Assembly (NCBI GenBank): GCA_019633425.1
Contig: WSUB01000022.1
Coordinates: 292,359 to 356,358, forward strand
Source of the DNA: Tulasnella sp. 424
Taxonomy: Eukaryota; Basidiomycota; Agaricomycetes; Cantharellales; Tulasnellaceae
Length of the DNA stretch: 64,000 nucleotides
Direction: 5' to 3'
This document shows positions 24,694 through 36,802 of this stretch, piece by piece. The position numbers were made by a program, and so were the translations under genes. Position 1 is the stretch's first letter, and each line of letters starts with the position of its first letter. Below the pieces are notes generated by a model. It did no database searches and was not told the origin of the DNA. It saw only the letters and a list, made by a program, of their open reading frames with translations.

Positions 24694-24867
24694 AAATTTC
24701 TGTAGAGAAACCTTTTGTACTGCTTTATACGCTGTTAATGCGAGGTGTGGAGGGGCGAGTGAGCCTGTGCTGACTAATGGCGTGTGGCAGGGGCAATTTC
24801 GATTCGGACTAATGCAAGTTCGACCACTCCTCTCCTCATCCTCGACTCCCTCGACTCCCTCGCCGCA

Positions 24868-27800
24868 ATGTCCTCTGAGTATGGCGGCTCTTCGTTCTCA
24901 GACATGCCAGACAGGCCACTCGTCGTCAAATGCTTCTTCGATCGATCGTTGAAGCGCATCTCATTCGCGTCTGCCGTCAATTGCACATTCGAACGTCTCA
25001 GGCAGAAGGTGCGGGCACAATAAATGCTCCCATGGCATTGAAGACTGAAATGCGCTCTTGGATATAGGTCGAGCAATCGTTCTCGCTATCAGCATGCCTG
25101 TTCACCATCTCTTACAAAGACGACGATGGCGAGGTCACCGCCATCGCCAACGACTACGACCTCCTGGAGGCAATCCAGTACTTTCAAGCCGGGGACGACG
25201 TGCCGAGTTCAGGAGCATCGGTAGCATCTGGCAGGAGTGGGATGGGACGCCGCATAACCCTAAGGGTGCAGGTCGTGGTGGACTATGACGGGCCCAGTCT
25301 GTCAGACACCTCCTCTTTGGCGAGCATGGACGACTATCCCCGCCATGGAGGTTCGAGCCACAGTCCACCTTCGCTCGACTCCTTTAGAGGAGGCTCAATA
25401 TCAGGGTACTCTGGCGAACTAGAGGAGGATGCCCAGACAGTCAGTTCAAAGGATTTCCAAGGCCTTACTTTTGGTCGAGTGGTTCCAGCAACATCCCCAT
25501 CCCAGCACCTACCCCCCATGCCATCTGGATATCGCCTACCAGGGCATTCGGTTCCCTCTGTGGCGACTTCCCCACCTTCACCGCCATTATCCGATCCTCT
25601 CGACTTTGAGACCCAATCCCAGCAGCAATCCCAATCCGGTAATCGCTCCGTACGGTTCGATGAAGTACGGGGCGCACCAAGGCTCGGCTCGGAGATTTCC
25701 TTTTCTTCCGCACCGCCGGTTCGCGATCAGTTCTCCGCGAATGGAAGCTCTCCAGCTTCCCGTGGACGGGCAACCGATCTCTCCACCACACCTACTGCCG
25801 TGTTCCAGCAACTCAAGTTGTCGGACCAGAGCGGTCACTCGTCGACCGCAGGGTCCTCCGTCGGTGGTCCATCCGCCTTTACCCAAAACTCACTCAAAGT
25901 TCAGTGGTTGCAAGAACAGAATGCCCGCGCTCTACGGACCATGATAGGAGAAGCCGCACCTTCATCGTCGTCCGACACTTCATCCCTTCTCTTCGAAGAT
26001 GGAGTGATTGGGCAGGGGAGTTCCGGGATGCAAGGCGGCTTGGCCTTGGAACAAGACTCGCGTGGGAGGCTCTATTACGCATACACCTCCGATTCCCAGA
26101 GTGGTTACGTGCAATCTGATGATCTGGATGAACGTGGAAGTGCGCTCGATAGAAGGATCTCGACCTCGTCACAAAATCTGGCGTGGTTGCGCAATCACCG
26201 GGCAGTTCCAGGCCGTCTTTCGTCAACAAGTCTACGTATGACCGCCGCGCAGTTCCAAGCTTCCTCAAAAGGCATAGGTCTTCCGAACAAGACCGCAGCG
26301 TCTGCGTATGAAAGAACGCTTCCAAATGACTTGGGAGAGCTGACGTTGGAGGACCTTGAACTCTCGACCATCCCTCCAGAAGTCCTTGCCTTCCTCGACC
26401 CTGCGACCGACACCTTCGACAGCTTTGCACCACCCACCATGGTCACCGATTGCTCGTCCTGCGGGGTGGAGCTGGACACCTTCCGATACATCTGCTCGAT
26501 ATGTGGAGAGAAGACCGCACATCCCAAGGGCGAGAACCCGTTCTCCAACGATGCCTGCCTCTCTGATGAGGGACACGGTGAACTAGATCCGAAAGGAAAG
26601 GGCAAAGCATACGCCTCGAGGCTATCTGACGATAACACACGCAGCCCGACTGGGCCGCAGCATGCATCAACTTATCCCCCTCTCTCCCAGATCCCAGGCT
26701 ATCAGCAACTCCCTTCCCCCTCTCCAGCATCCTCCTTAACATTCCTAAACGAACCAGAACCTATGCGATCACCGCTTGCCGCAATTTCGAGCTTGTTCAG
26801 GAGCAAGCCCAAAGGGTTCCGTAAAGTGGAATCCAAAGCATCACTCCCAATTAGTAGTGGATCCGAGCGGTCAAACTTGTCTGTCCTGTCGTTGCCTGAA
26901 ACCGCCGTCAACAGCGGAAGCATATCACCGACGTCGCCCAGGTCCGAACGGCAAAGATCGATCACGTCTGCGTTCGAGCAAGGATACGAGTTGTGCTCGA
27001 GCTGTATATATACTGCGGGTGTCTCCCATGCGTACGAAGCGACATTGGCCACGCCGTCTGGATCGTCCAACGGCTCGGTTGGGTCGACTTTGTCGTTGCA
27101 CAGCTCGCCTTCATCGCCCGACGAGACGGAGAGCAGTTTGAGGCGGTCTGCTCCATCGCAGAAGGGAAGGACTCGACATGCGTTTATTGAAAACGTGTGG
27201 GATGGAAGTTCTTGGACGGCCATAGGTAAGGTTTCCGCCAAAATCGAAACGTTTGCTGGATCAGACTTACTAACGTACACCATGTCGTAACCCGTCTTTA
27301 GAACAAGAAGACAAGTGCGTGTGCTCGATTTGCAACGCGTCCTTGACGTCCAAGCGCTATAAATGTTTGTCGTCTCCCCACGTTGATTTGTTAGGGATAT
27401 ATCGCATTAACCAACAGATTTTTTACAGGTGCTTCTTGCCCTTCGTTCAACTTGTGCCGAGGATGCTACAGTCAAGTTCACGAGATCCACCCTGCACATG
27501 TGTTCTTGGCTGTTCCGAGCAAACCGAAGGCGCCTCCAACCCCGTCTACGACCTCTCCAACAAAGCCAAACCGGGAAAGCACGATCGACGAACAATGTGA
27601 GGGGGAACAACGAATTGACTTCTAAGTAACGAGTCTGATCTAGGCCTTTCCCTTCTTAGCGCTCAAGCACCCAGACGTGTCCTGCTACAAGTGCGTTTAT
27701 TGCTTACGATTTTCTCGCTCCCGGATATTCTAATGCTTTTGTTACTAGTTGCGGCTTGGATATCTTTGGAGCGAGATTCCATTGCGCCGTTTGCGAGTCT

Positions 27801-29028
27801 GTTGACATTTGTCAGAATTGCGAGTCGGCTGGACTTCCAGGCAACCTGACGACGAATACGGAAGGAGGGCATGATTCCTCGCACATCATGATCAAGGTGG
27901 CTTATCCTTCACATCTTTTTCCTGAGTCGTCGTAAACTAAAAGAATCCTTTTTCTTGCTTAGATTCCATACCCACTTGATTCCGCCGAGGTTGCTATTGC
28001 AAGTAGACGAGCTCGAGTGTTGTGGTCTGAGCGGGACGCAGCGACGATTGACGCTACCACGAAGCGCATTACACCTCGGTCTCGGTCAAACTCGGTCGAT
28101 TCGTCGTATGCTACGACGGTTGTGGCTACTGGACGGCGAGAACCCAATCCGCTCGACCATCATGTTAAATGCAATGGCTGCAATACGGTATGCCCCGCCA
28201 TTTGTAACCCCGACTAGGAAACGAGCTAACCGATCGCCACCCTCAGAATATCGTTGGCCCTCGATTCCAATGCGCCAACTGCCCATCATACCCCGTTTCG
28301 TATAATCTCGTGAGGCTATTTTCGGAACGCTTTCACTACGCCAAGAGGCTGACTCATGGGATTTTAGTGCGCCGAATGCGAGAGGAGCTCCTTCGTCATT
28401 CATCCGTTCCCGCACGTTTTCCTCAAGTTCAATCGGAAGGTGGACCATCCAGTCCAAACCCCTCATCCTCTTCTTCCTGTGCTGTGAGTTTAGTCTAAGG
28501 GGTGGCATGCGCGCTACGTACGACGGCTGACAATGTTATTGGCCGGTAGATACGAGGTTCCACCTGATGGTGACTTTATGGATTCGATCGGTACGACGGA
28601 AAAACTACTCCCCCATTCATCTTTTCTAATGCCCTGACACCTTTTTTGTGTTACAGGCAACGTAGCAAGCTATGTTCACGAAATCGCATTTTGCGACCTT
28701 TGCATGACACCCATTCGGGGAGTCTGGTATCGCTGCGGGCATTGTAACAGTGATCTCTGTGACTTCCACGAGCAGACTCACAACGAGGATCACAGCTTCA
28801 TTGTGATTAAGGCTAAGGTAAGGGATTTTGTGCTCTGAACGCTAGGATTGACGTTGGCTCACCACGTACTGGTAGGCTTCTTTAAATGTATTGCAGTACG
28901 TGCCCTCACAATTATCCGGATTCCGCGACGAGGCTGATCGAATTTTCGCTTCTAGGGAGCTATGGGACTTTGAGAACCCATCGAGTAACGCACCTCTCCT
29001 TCAACCAGTGTTCGACCCCCGACAGTAA
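24868..29028 (+). CDS. PB1 and multi-ZZ zinc-finger protein (1155 aa), possible NBR1/p62-like receptor
   Basis: Twelve exons: 24868-25008, 25068-27225, 27302-27364, 27429-27596, 27660-27690, 27749-27896, 27963-28187, 28247-28309, 28368-28483, 28550-28590, 28657-28817, 28876-29028. A PB1 domain spans about residues 16-95: the basic lead VVKCFFDRSLKRISF and the acidic OPCA-type motif YKDDDGEVTAI. A long Ser/Pro-rich low-complexity region follows. ZZ-type fingers are at about 508-690 (split), 772-810, 844-890, 968-1020 and 1058-1100; typical pieces are CSICNASLTSKRYKC, CYNCGLDIFGARFHC and CDLCMTPIRGVWYRC. PB1 plus ZZ is the architecture of selective-autophagy receptors p62 and NBR1, but no NBR1 FW domain or UBA is visible, so the assignment is tentative. 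The gene starts 174 bp after the TFIP11 stop. Confidence 0.85.
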
Positions 29029-29206
29029 TTGCCGCCCCTCTCCCAAACCCATTGCGCGCTTTGAACGGCCCCCAGAAAATGAGCCTCACGATATATGGTC
29101 ACTAGGATTATTATTGCATGGACATGATACCCGTAGTCTAATATGTGTGCTATCCTTTTTTGAACCCTGTCGAGAGAAACGTGTCAGTTTCCGTGCCAGC
29201 AGCGAT

Positions 29207-29780
29207 TTAGACGAGCCTCCGCCACACACCTAGTTTACGTCTCTCATAGAAGAGATCTGTCCGACTTGCTCCCAAATTCACAATCTTGGGACACCCATCT
29301 CGGTCTTTCTCTAACCGCGTACACTCCGCGCAATAGTAGGCGTCGGAAATTCCTATGAAAAATTTGGGGATTAGTGAAAGGATGATTCGTTTGAGGTGGT
29401 TGTACACACCTGGAGAGCCACAAATAATACACCGACCACCATACGTGCCAAAGTTGCATTCATCGCAGATGCGGACTAGGGTCTCTGGTCGTACGTAAGA
29501 ATCACAAACGGGGCTAAGAGCGAAGACACCAAGCTCGTTAGTTGATGGTTGGTGGTAAGAAGTGAAGGAAACCTTACCATTTGCCGTCGCATTTTTCACA
29601 AAGTCTACCAACGGCTACAAGGGAGAACAGGCATTAATAAGCTGTTGGCGCATACCCTCCTGTTCGAACGTACCTATGCCTGTCTGACGGCGACACATGA
29701 TGAGATCTAGGAGCAGGTTGTCAATACCAAATCTATGTAAAGGATGCACAACTTAACTTACCGGGGTGATGCTTGGACAT
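29207..29780 (-). CDS. PHF5A: Splicing factor SF3b subunit PHF5A/Rds3 (112 aa)
   Basis: Five exons on the minus strand: 29762-29780, 29674-29706, 29578-29614, 29410-29513, 29207-29352. The product is strongly conserved, with [29 protein letters not shown] and [14 protein letters not shown] plus regularly spaced CxxC pairs that form the zinc-knotted fold. PHF5A is a core SF3b subunit of the U2 snRNP that contacts the branch-point adenosine with SF3B1. Length fits the family (about 110 residues). The C-terminus ([10 protein letters not shown]) differs from the usual basic tail. Exon 1 is only 19 nt, identified by MSKHHP and in-frame joining to DLIMCRRQ. It converges on the PB1-ZZ gene, with 178 bp between stops. 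Confidence 0.95.
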
Positions 29781-30161
29781 TGTGAACGGGATTCAGTGGG
29801 TGGTGGAGGTTTGAAATCAGAGGTGGTGTTTGCCCTCAAAGTCGAACATTGCTCATATTTGTAGTCGCTAGCCACAGAATTAGTCAGCAGACTTTTCTCG
29901 ACGCTTCCAGCTCCCCGACGAAAGCATAGAACGTCTATTTTGGGAGGAGAGGTCCTGCCATGGATTCATTCTTAGATTGTACTTGTTGATCCTGGTCTAC
30001 TTGGGGGAAATGCAACCTCCGGTGGGACGCCGGAGAAAGCGGGCGGATATAAGGCCATGACCTTATCGCCACGCTGTGTTGTGTGTATCAACTCCCCCTT
30101 GTCTTGTCGACGCTGCTAAACTTCCGCTCGTACGAAGGACTGGTTTTTTTTTTTTCATATA
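29781..30161. other. Divergent promoter region PHF5A / F-box array
   Basis: 381 bp between two divergent start codons. A T-tract (about 30144-30156) followed by catataatg lies just before the F-box start; the spacing fits a core promoter or 5' leader. The segment from about 30030 (GAAAGCGGGCGGATATAAGGCCATGA) recurs upstream of the next F-box copies. Confidence 0.5.
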
Positions 30162-31782
30162 ATGATAGCAACGTAAGTTGTTTCTCTCGTGCTTTGGAAC
30201 GTCGCTAACCGAGGTGTTCACTAGGTCGCCGGACTCCTCACCCCAAAGCAGTGTCCCATCTCCATCCGACGCCCTTATCCCCCTTGCATCGAGGGATGTC
30301 GAACCCCAAGGTCTAAATAAGGGCCCAATCTACCGAGTCCTGGAAGACGTTCTCTTCTGTATCTTCCACGATGTCGTCCTTCCACCACACCCCGGTCGAC
30401 ACTTAGCAACCTTGGGTCTGGTTTGCAGGCACTGGAGGGAGATCCTGGAGTCAGCGTCGACACTTTGGACATACATTTCGGCAGGCGACAACCTCTCTCA
30501 TGTGCAAAAGGCCCTCAGACACACTGGCCAAGTACCGCTCGATATTGTCTTCCCGGAGGATGCTCAGTGCAGGGCGGACGACTTTTTCCCCTTGGTGAAG
30601 GACAAAATCCGGTACTGGCGCACCATGGACATCACCCTCTCCGAATCACCGTACGTCCTTCTCGACCTACAAACATCAAAAATGCCGCTATTGGAGACGT
30701 TAAGAATATCCCATCTGTACTTCATTGTTCCCATCGACCTCTTCGAGGAGCCCAGTCTACCATCAAAGTTGACGGAGTTGAGGATTCACCGGCTCTCCGT
30801 GACTATTCCTCCTTGGCTTGCCAACCTGGATTCGCTGAGTCTGGAGGAAGTTGGGCATGTGACGATGGAGGACCTGCTTCGGATACTTCAGAATTCGCCC
30901 AACCTGAAGATATTAAAACTGAAGGACATGGACGCACTAAAACCAAATAAAACCATACCCCACATCACCCATCTACGCTCTCTCATATCCATGGAGCTTT
31001 GGCTTCCGGTTGCAGTCACCCGCTATCTCCTCTCGGGACTTCGCATCAATCTGTTGTCACATCTTCTCCTCAGCTGCAACATGAACAACGCTAGCCCTCG
31101 TGGCAATTTGCTATCGAACAATATCGGTCACTTCATTCCAACCATTCGAGAGATGGTATCCCGGGCTGCCGTGATCGATTTCAACTTCCGTGGGTCTGGA
31201 ATATACTCCATTGACCTAGGAGATCTCTTCTTCGAGTTCGATGTCTTGCGGTACCAGAAGCAGTATCGTTTTGCCCTAGATGCCTTCGAATGGCTGACGG
31301 AGGTGCTAGGACCCGACTTTAGAGAGATTCCGGCTCGCCTCAAGTTCCACAACCTTAACCCGAGAGTCCAAAATCTCGAATTATACGGCTCGTTCCCCCA
31401 GCCGAGAGTGGTGGAAATCGTTCTTCAAGTTTCTGATTTCCACACGACCGGCAGTCCGCCCGTTTCGGTCCTCCAGTATCTCAGTTCTCCACGACAATCA
31501 GACCCATCACAGTGGCCTTTCCCTCACCTGGAAACAATCAAGTACCATCTGGAAGAATCTCTGAATAATTACCTGGTGGAGATGCTGAGAGGCCGTTATG
31601 GAGATCCGAAACAGATTCAGCAGGCCGCCTTGCAGCCGCCACAACCATTGAAGAAAATCAAAATATATGGGGTGAGCGAGGGAGATATTGCTCAACCCAA
31701 CATGGGCTTCTTGAAAGAGGTTCAGAACCTGGCGGCAGGAGCGAAGATTTTTTGGCAGGATGAAGTAGTTACCTTTGCATAA
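30162..31782 (+). CDS. FBX-M: F-box protein, intact founder-like copy of the array (522 aa)
   Basis: Exon 1 is only 11 nt (30162-30172, ATGATAGCAAC) followed by donor gtaagt; exon 2 is 30225-31782. The mini-exon is supported by the next copy, which keeps the same ATG, donor and acceptor. The F-box is at about residues 30-80 (YRVLEDVLFCIFHDVVLPP, LGLVCRHWREILESASTLW), followed by a leucine-rich, repeat-like region (LTELRIHRLSVTIPPWLANL, LRILQNSPNLKILKLKDM). The terminus GAKIFWQDEVVTFA is conserved in the whole array. By family the F-box would recruit Skp1/SCF; the substrate is unknown. It is the only copy of five without a lesion. Confidence 0.87.
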
Positions 31783-32436
31783 TACTGTTCGTTCCCAGTC
31801 GAAGCCTTGAACGCCGTGGATTTTTTACCTTTGTAATATGATGTAGGAGCATTTTCACCGATGAATTCGAACACTATGACACCCTTTCCGAAGCCAGCCT
31901 AACCTCTGCCGCACGCCTACTCGACCGTCCCACCGGACCGCGTCATACCCGTTGAACCTCACCTAACTGTCCTTCCCGATTAGATGGCCCCGCCGTTCTG
32001 CCAGCTACGGGAGGACAAACGGTGCGCAAACAACAAACCTAATAATGGCTTTGATCGTCAATTACCTCACCACGGAGCTTCTTGGAAAGCGCAGAAACTG
32101 GAATCGGAGGCAGTCGTTCGGTCATGTTCGTTATACAGCGGCCGAGTGGTTTGACGGAAGTAACGTCAAGTCGGGGAGCCACCCCGTTTTCCAGCCAACT
32201 TTCGACGACCCAACAACCGACATTGCTTGGGGAGAGGTTAGCATGGGTTGACGTCCATCGTCTTTGCAATAGTCATTGGGGTGCCTCATGGTCGCACGAG
32301 ATTCTGGTTTGTGGCTCAGCGTCGGAGAAAGCGGGCGGATATAAGGCCATGACTTCATCGCCACGTTGCGAATCAACCCCTTCTTCCCGACGCTGCTAAG
32401 CTTCCGCTCGTACGAAGGACTAGGTTTTTTCAGATA
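31783..32436. repeat. F-box array spacer 1
   Basis: 654 bp; homologous spacers lie at 34243-35241, 36803-37740 and (partly) 39299-39572. They share a 3' flank block (GACACCCTTTCCGAAGCCAGCC), a block reading TACCTCACCACGGAGCTTCTTGG, and a promoter block GAAAGCGGGCGGATATAAGG. Open frames in the middle block (about 68-105 codons) are not conserved between spacers, so I do not call a gene. Confidence 0.7.
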
Positions 32437-34242
32437 ATGATACCAACGTAAGTTGTTTCTCTTGTGCTTTGGAAACGTCGCCAACCGAGGTGTTCACTAG
32501 GTCGCCGGACTCCTCACCCCAAAACAGTGGCACATCTCCATCCGACGCACTTATCCCCCTTGCGTCGAGGGACATTGAGTTCCACGGTAATGTTCCCCCA
32601 ATCTACCGAGTCCCGGAAGACGTTCTCCTCTGTATCTTCCACGATGTCGTCCTTCCACCACAATCCGGTCGATACTTAGCAACCTTGGGTCTGGTTTGCA
32701 AGCACTGGAGGGAGATCCTCGAGTCAGCTCCGACACTGTGGACATGCATTTCGGCAGGCGACAGCCTCTCTCATGTGCAAAATGCCCTCAGGCACATTGG
32801 CCAAGCACCCTTCGATATTGTCTACCCCACGGATGCTCTGTGCAGGGCCGATGCGTTTTTCCTTCTACTGAAGGACAAGATCCGGTACTGCCGCTCCATG
32901 AACGTCAGCTTGTCCGACCCGTCAGGCGCCTTTTTCAACCTAGACACATCAAACACTCCAGTCATCGACCTCTTCGGGGAGCCCAACGTACCAGCAAAGT
33001 TGGCGGAGTTGACGCTTCGGGGGCGCTCCCTGATTATTCCCCGTTGGCTTGCCAACCTGACCTCGTTGAGCCTTTGGGGAGTTGAGCTCGTGACAATGGA
33101 GGACCTGCTTCGGGTACTTCAGAATTCGCCCAATCTGAAGAGATTAGAACTGGAGGAGATGTTCGACCTGAAACCGAATGAAGCCACCCCTCATATTACC
33201 CATCTACCCTCTCTCGTATTCCTGGAGCTTTGGCTCCCGCTTGCAGTCATCCGCTATCTCCTATCGGGACTCCGTACCAATGCATTGTCATGTCTTCGCC
33301 TCATCTGCGAGATGGACAATGCTCGCCCTCGAGGCAATTTGCTATCGAACCAGATCACTCACTTCATTCCAACCATTCGAGAGATGGTATCCCGGGCAGC
33401 CATGATCCATTTCGAATTCGATGGGTGTGGAGTATACTCCATTGGTGTAGGAGATCTCTTCTTCGAGTTCGATGTCTTTCCGCATCAAAACCAGTATCGT
33501 TTTGCCATAGATATCTTCGAATTGTTGGCAGAATGAAATGAGAGGGGACCGGGGCGATAATGAGGATCATTATACGTGTCGTTATTGTTATCATAGCTAA
33601 TACGGTTGCTACTTATAGTATGTAGGAATAAAGGAAATACATGATAGTGTGAGTTACACAGTAACTGTAACATATGGAAACTGTACGCTACGGGTGTCTA
33701 GCAACATTAACAAAAGGTAGCGCTATGGTTACTGAAACCGAATCCGCCAACACGAATGGCTGGCGGAGGAGCTAGGACCCGAATTTAGAGAGACCCCGGC
33801 TCGCCTCGAGTTTGACGACATTAGCCCAAAACGTCGACATCTCGAATTATACGGCTCGTTCCCCCAGCCGAGAGTGGTGGAAATAATGCTTTCTGATTTC
33901 GACTCGAGAGGCCGTCCGCCCGTTTCGGTCCTCAAGTATCTCGGTTCCCCACGACAATCAGACCCATCACAGTGGCCTTTCCCTCACCTGGAAACAATCA
34001 AGTATCATCTGGAAGAATACTTGAATAATTACCTGGTGGAAATGCTGAGAGGTCGTTATGGAGATCCGAAACAGATTCAACAGGCCGCATTACAGCCGCC
34101 ACAACCATTGAAGGAAATTAGAATATATGGGGTGATCGATGGAGATAGTGTTCAACCCAATATGAGCTTTTTGAAAGAAGTTCAGGACCTGGCAGCAGGA
34201 GCGAAGATTTTTTGGCAGGATGAAGTGGTTACATTTGCATAG
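32437..34242 (+). pseudogene. FBX-N: F-box gene disrupted by a 230-bp MITE
   Basis: Structure as FBX-M: exon 1 32437-32447 and exon 2 from 32501. The frame is open to the insertion at 33523-33752, which brings a stop within a few codons (33534-33536). Beyond the element, 33758-34242 continues in the original frame to the conserved GAKIFWQDEVVTFA end. Before insertion the gene appears to have been intact. It also lacks about a dozen codons present in M after the DTSN motif, an in-frame difference. A truncated F-box-bearing product of about 350 residues could still be made. Confidence 0.88.
33518..33757. mobile_element. 230-bp MITE inserted in FBX-N (element 33523-33752), 5-bp TSD
   Basis: The insert starts TGTTGGCAGAATGAAATGAG and ends so that its complement reads TGTTGGCGGATTCGG, giving short imperfect terminal inverted repeats. 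The 5-bp direct repeat CGAAT flanks it (33518-33522 and 33753-33757). The paralogues have a single uninterrupted CGAATGGCTG at this site, which defines the empty site exactly. It is non-coding. The superfamily is not assigned. Confidence 0.88.
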
Positions 34243-35241
34243 TACTGTTCATTCCTAGTCGAAGCCTTGAACGCCGTGGATTTTTTACCTTTGTAATATT
34301 ATTTAGGAGCGTTTTTACCGATGAATTCGAAAACCATGACACCCTTTCCGAAGCCAGCCTAGAAGCTAATGAACGCCGTGAATTTTTTACCGTTGTAATA
34401 TTATGTAGGAGCATTTTTACTGGTGAATCCGAACACTAAGATACCCTTTCCGAAGTCAGCTAATCCCCCGCCCCACGCCTACTGAACCGTCCCATCGGAC
34501 TGCGTCATACCTCAACCTAACTCTCCTTCCCGATTAAATGGCCACTTCTCTTAGGATCTTGTCGAATTGAGCAAAGCTTTTTCGAAGCCTTAAGCAATAT
34601 GTTCATCCTGAGCGTCCGTTATTTGGGGAGGACAGCTCCATCAGTGCCCTGCCCCGTCGTTCTGCCAGCTCTGGGAGGACACACCTCGCGCAAGCCGCAG
34701 AACTAATAATGACCTCGATCTTCAATTACCTCACCACGGAGCTTCTTGGAAAGCGCATGGAAGGCAGTCGCTCGGCCATGTTCGTTATACTCGAGATTCA
34801 GCAGCGGCAGAGGAGTTTGACAGAGGTAACGTTGACTCGAGGACCCATCCCATTTTGCAGCCAACTTTCGACGACCCAACAACCGACGTTCCTTAGGTTT
34901 AGGGAGAGGTTAGCAGGGGTTGATGTGCATCGTCTTTTCATCGTGGGCAATCGTCATGGGCGCACGAGATTCGGGTTTGTTTGAAAATAGGCTATAAGAT
35001 ACTGGTTTACTCAGGGAAGACGCAACTTCCCTGGGATGGGGAGCGTCGGAGAAAGCGGGCGGATATAAGGTAGCGGACTCATTTAGTGCCGCCTCGTGCT
35101 CAAGCTTTACCACCCGCTTTCCTTGGCAGAGCGACCAACCTTCCAATCGCATAAAGAACTGAGCTATCTTCAAATATCGCTGCCAATGTAAAACCTATCT
35201 CCTCATGCTGTAAAATAGTCGTTAACCCAGTTGTCCATCAG
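34243..35241. repeat. F-box array spacer 2, with an internal 102-bp tandem duplication
   Basis: Homologous to spacer 1. The segment 34269-34370 (starting GAACGCCGTG, including TTGTAATATTAT and GACACCCTTTCCGAAGCC) is repeated at 34371-34465. No gene is seen. Confidence 0.75.
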
Positions 35242-36802
35242 GTCGTCGAACTCCTCACCCCAAAACAGTGGCCCATCTCCATCCGACGCACTTATTCCCC
35301 TTGCGTCGAGGGACGTTGAATTGCACGGTCTAAATGAGCCCCCAATCTACCGAGTCCCGGAAGACGTTCTCCTCTGTATCCCCCACGGTGTAGTCTTTCC
35401 ACCATACCCAGGACCCGGTCGACACTTAGCAACCTTGAGTCTGGTTTGCAAGCACTGGAGGGAGATCCTGGAATCAGCTTCAACGCTGTGGACATACCTC
35501 TCGGCAGTCGATGGCCTCCCTCATGTACGAAATGCCCTCCGACACACCGGCCAAGCACCCCTCGATATTGTCTACCACGGAGATGCCCGATGCGAGGCGG
35601 ATGCATTCTTGCTTCTAGTGAAGGACAAAATTCGGTACTGGCGCACCATGGACATCAGCAACCCCGAATCCCCAGACGTCCTTTCCGACCTACAAACATC
35701 AAAAATGCCGTTATTGGAGACGTTACGAATATCCTATCGATACGGCTCTACTCCAGTCATCGACCCGTTCGGGGAGCTCAGCGTACCATCAAAGTTGACG
35801 GAGTTGAGGATTCAGAGGTTCTCCGTGACTATTCCTCTTTGGCTTGCCAACCTGACCTCGCTGAGCCTTGAGGAAGTCAGGCACGTGACGATGTAGGATC
35901 TCCTTCGGGTACTTCAGAATTCGCCGAATCTGAAGGTATTGAAGCTGGAGGAGGTATTCGAACTGGAACCAAATGAAACCATTCCGCATATCGCCCATCT
36001 ACCTTCTCTCATATCCTTGGACCTGTGGCTCCCTGTTGCAGTCATCCACTACCTCCTCTCGGGACTCCGCACCAATCTGTTATCACGTCTTCACCTCAGC
36101 TGCGACATGAACGGTGTCCCGCCTCGTAGCAATTTGCTATCGAACCGGATCACTCACTTCATACCGACCATTCGTGAGTTGGTATACCGGGCCACCCGAA
36201 TCGAATTTGAGTTCGATGCGTCTGGAGTATACTCTGTCGACCTAGGAGATCTGAACTTCGTTTTCGATGTCGAGCCGGTCCATGACCAGTATCATTCTGC
36301 CAGAGATGTCTTCGAATGGCTGGCGGAGCACCTTGGGCCCGACTTTCGAGAGATTCCGGCTCGCCTCCGATTTGAGGACAATAACCCGTTTGTCGACCAT
36401 CTCGAATTATACGGCTCATTCCCCAAGCCGAAAGTGGTGGAAATCCTTCTTTATGAATTCGACAGATCCGGCGGTCCGCCCATTTCGGTCCTCCGGTATC
36501 TCGGTTCTCCACGACAATCGGACCCATCACAGTGGCCTTTTCCTCATCTGGAAGCGGTTAGGTATCATCTCGGTAAATCCTTGAATAGATACTTGGTGGA
36601 GATGCTGAGAGGCCGTTACGGAGATCCGGGACAGATTCGGCAGGCCACACTGCAGCCGCCACAACCATTAAAGGAAATTAGAATATATGAGATGGGCAGG
36701 GGAAATACTTCTCAGCCAGACATGAGCTTCTTGAAAGAGGTTCAAGATCTGGCGGTAGGAGCGAAGATTTTCTGGCAGGATGAAGTAGTTACCTTCACGT
36801 AA
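35242..36802 (+). pseudogene. FBX-O: F-box gene with nonsense codon and lost start
   Basis: The body matches FBX-M from the exon-2 acceptor at about 35241 (GTCGTCGAACTCC) to the conserved end at 36802 (IFWQDEVVTFT). In place of the mini-exon ATGATAGCAAC|gtaagt it has ATATCGCTGCCAAT|gtaaaa, so both start codon and donor consensus are lost. A TAG at 35894-35896 replaces the GAG codon of the conserved HVTMEDLLR motif. Everything else is open in one frame across the TAG. The F-box motif YRVPEDVLLCIPHG is still readable. Confidence 0.85.

Noticed and set aside
32040..32400. Small gene in the F-box spacers (frames reading YLTTELLGKR)
   Set aside because: The spacers are homologous DNA, but the frames differ by indels between copies and end at different places.
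33523..33752. MITE acting as a spliced intron in FBX-N
   Set aside because: The left end lacks a GT donor in the right phase, and restoring the frame would require precise removal of the element plus one TSD copy.
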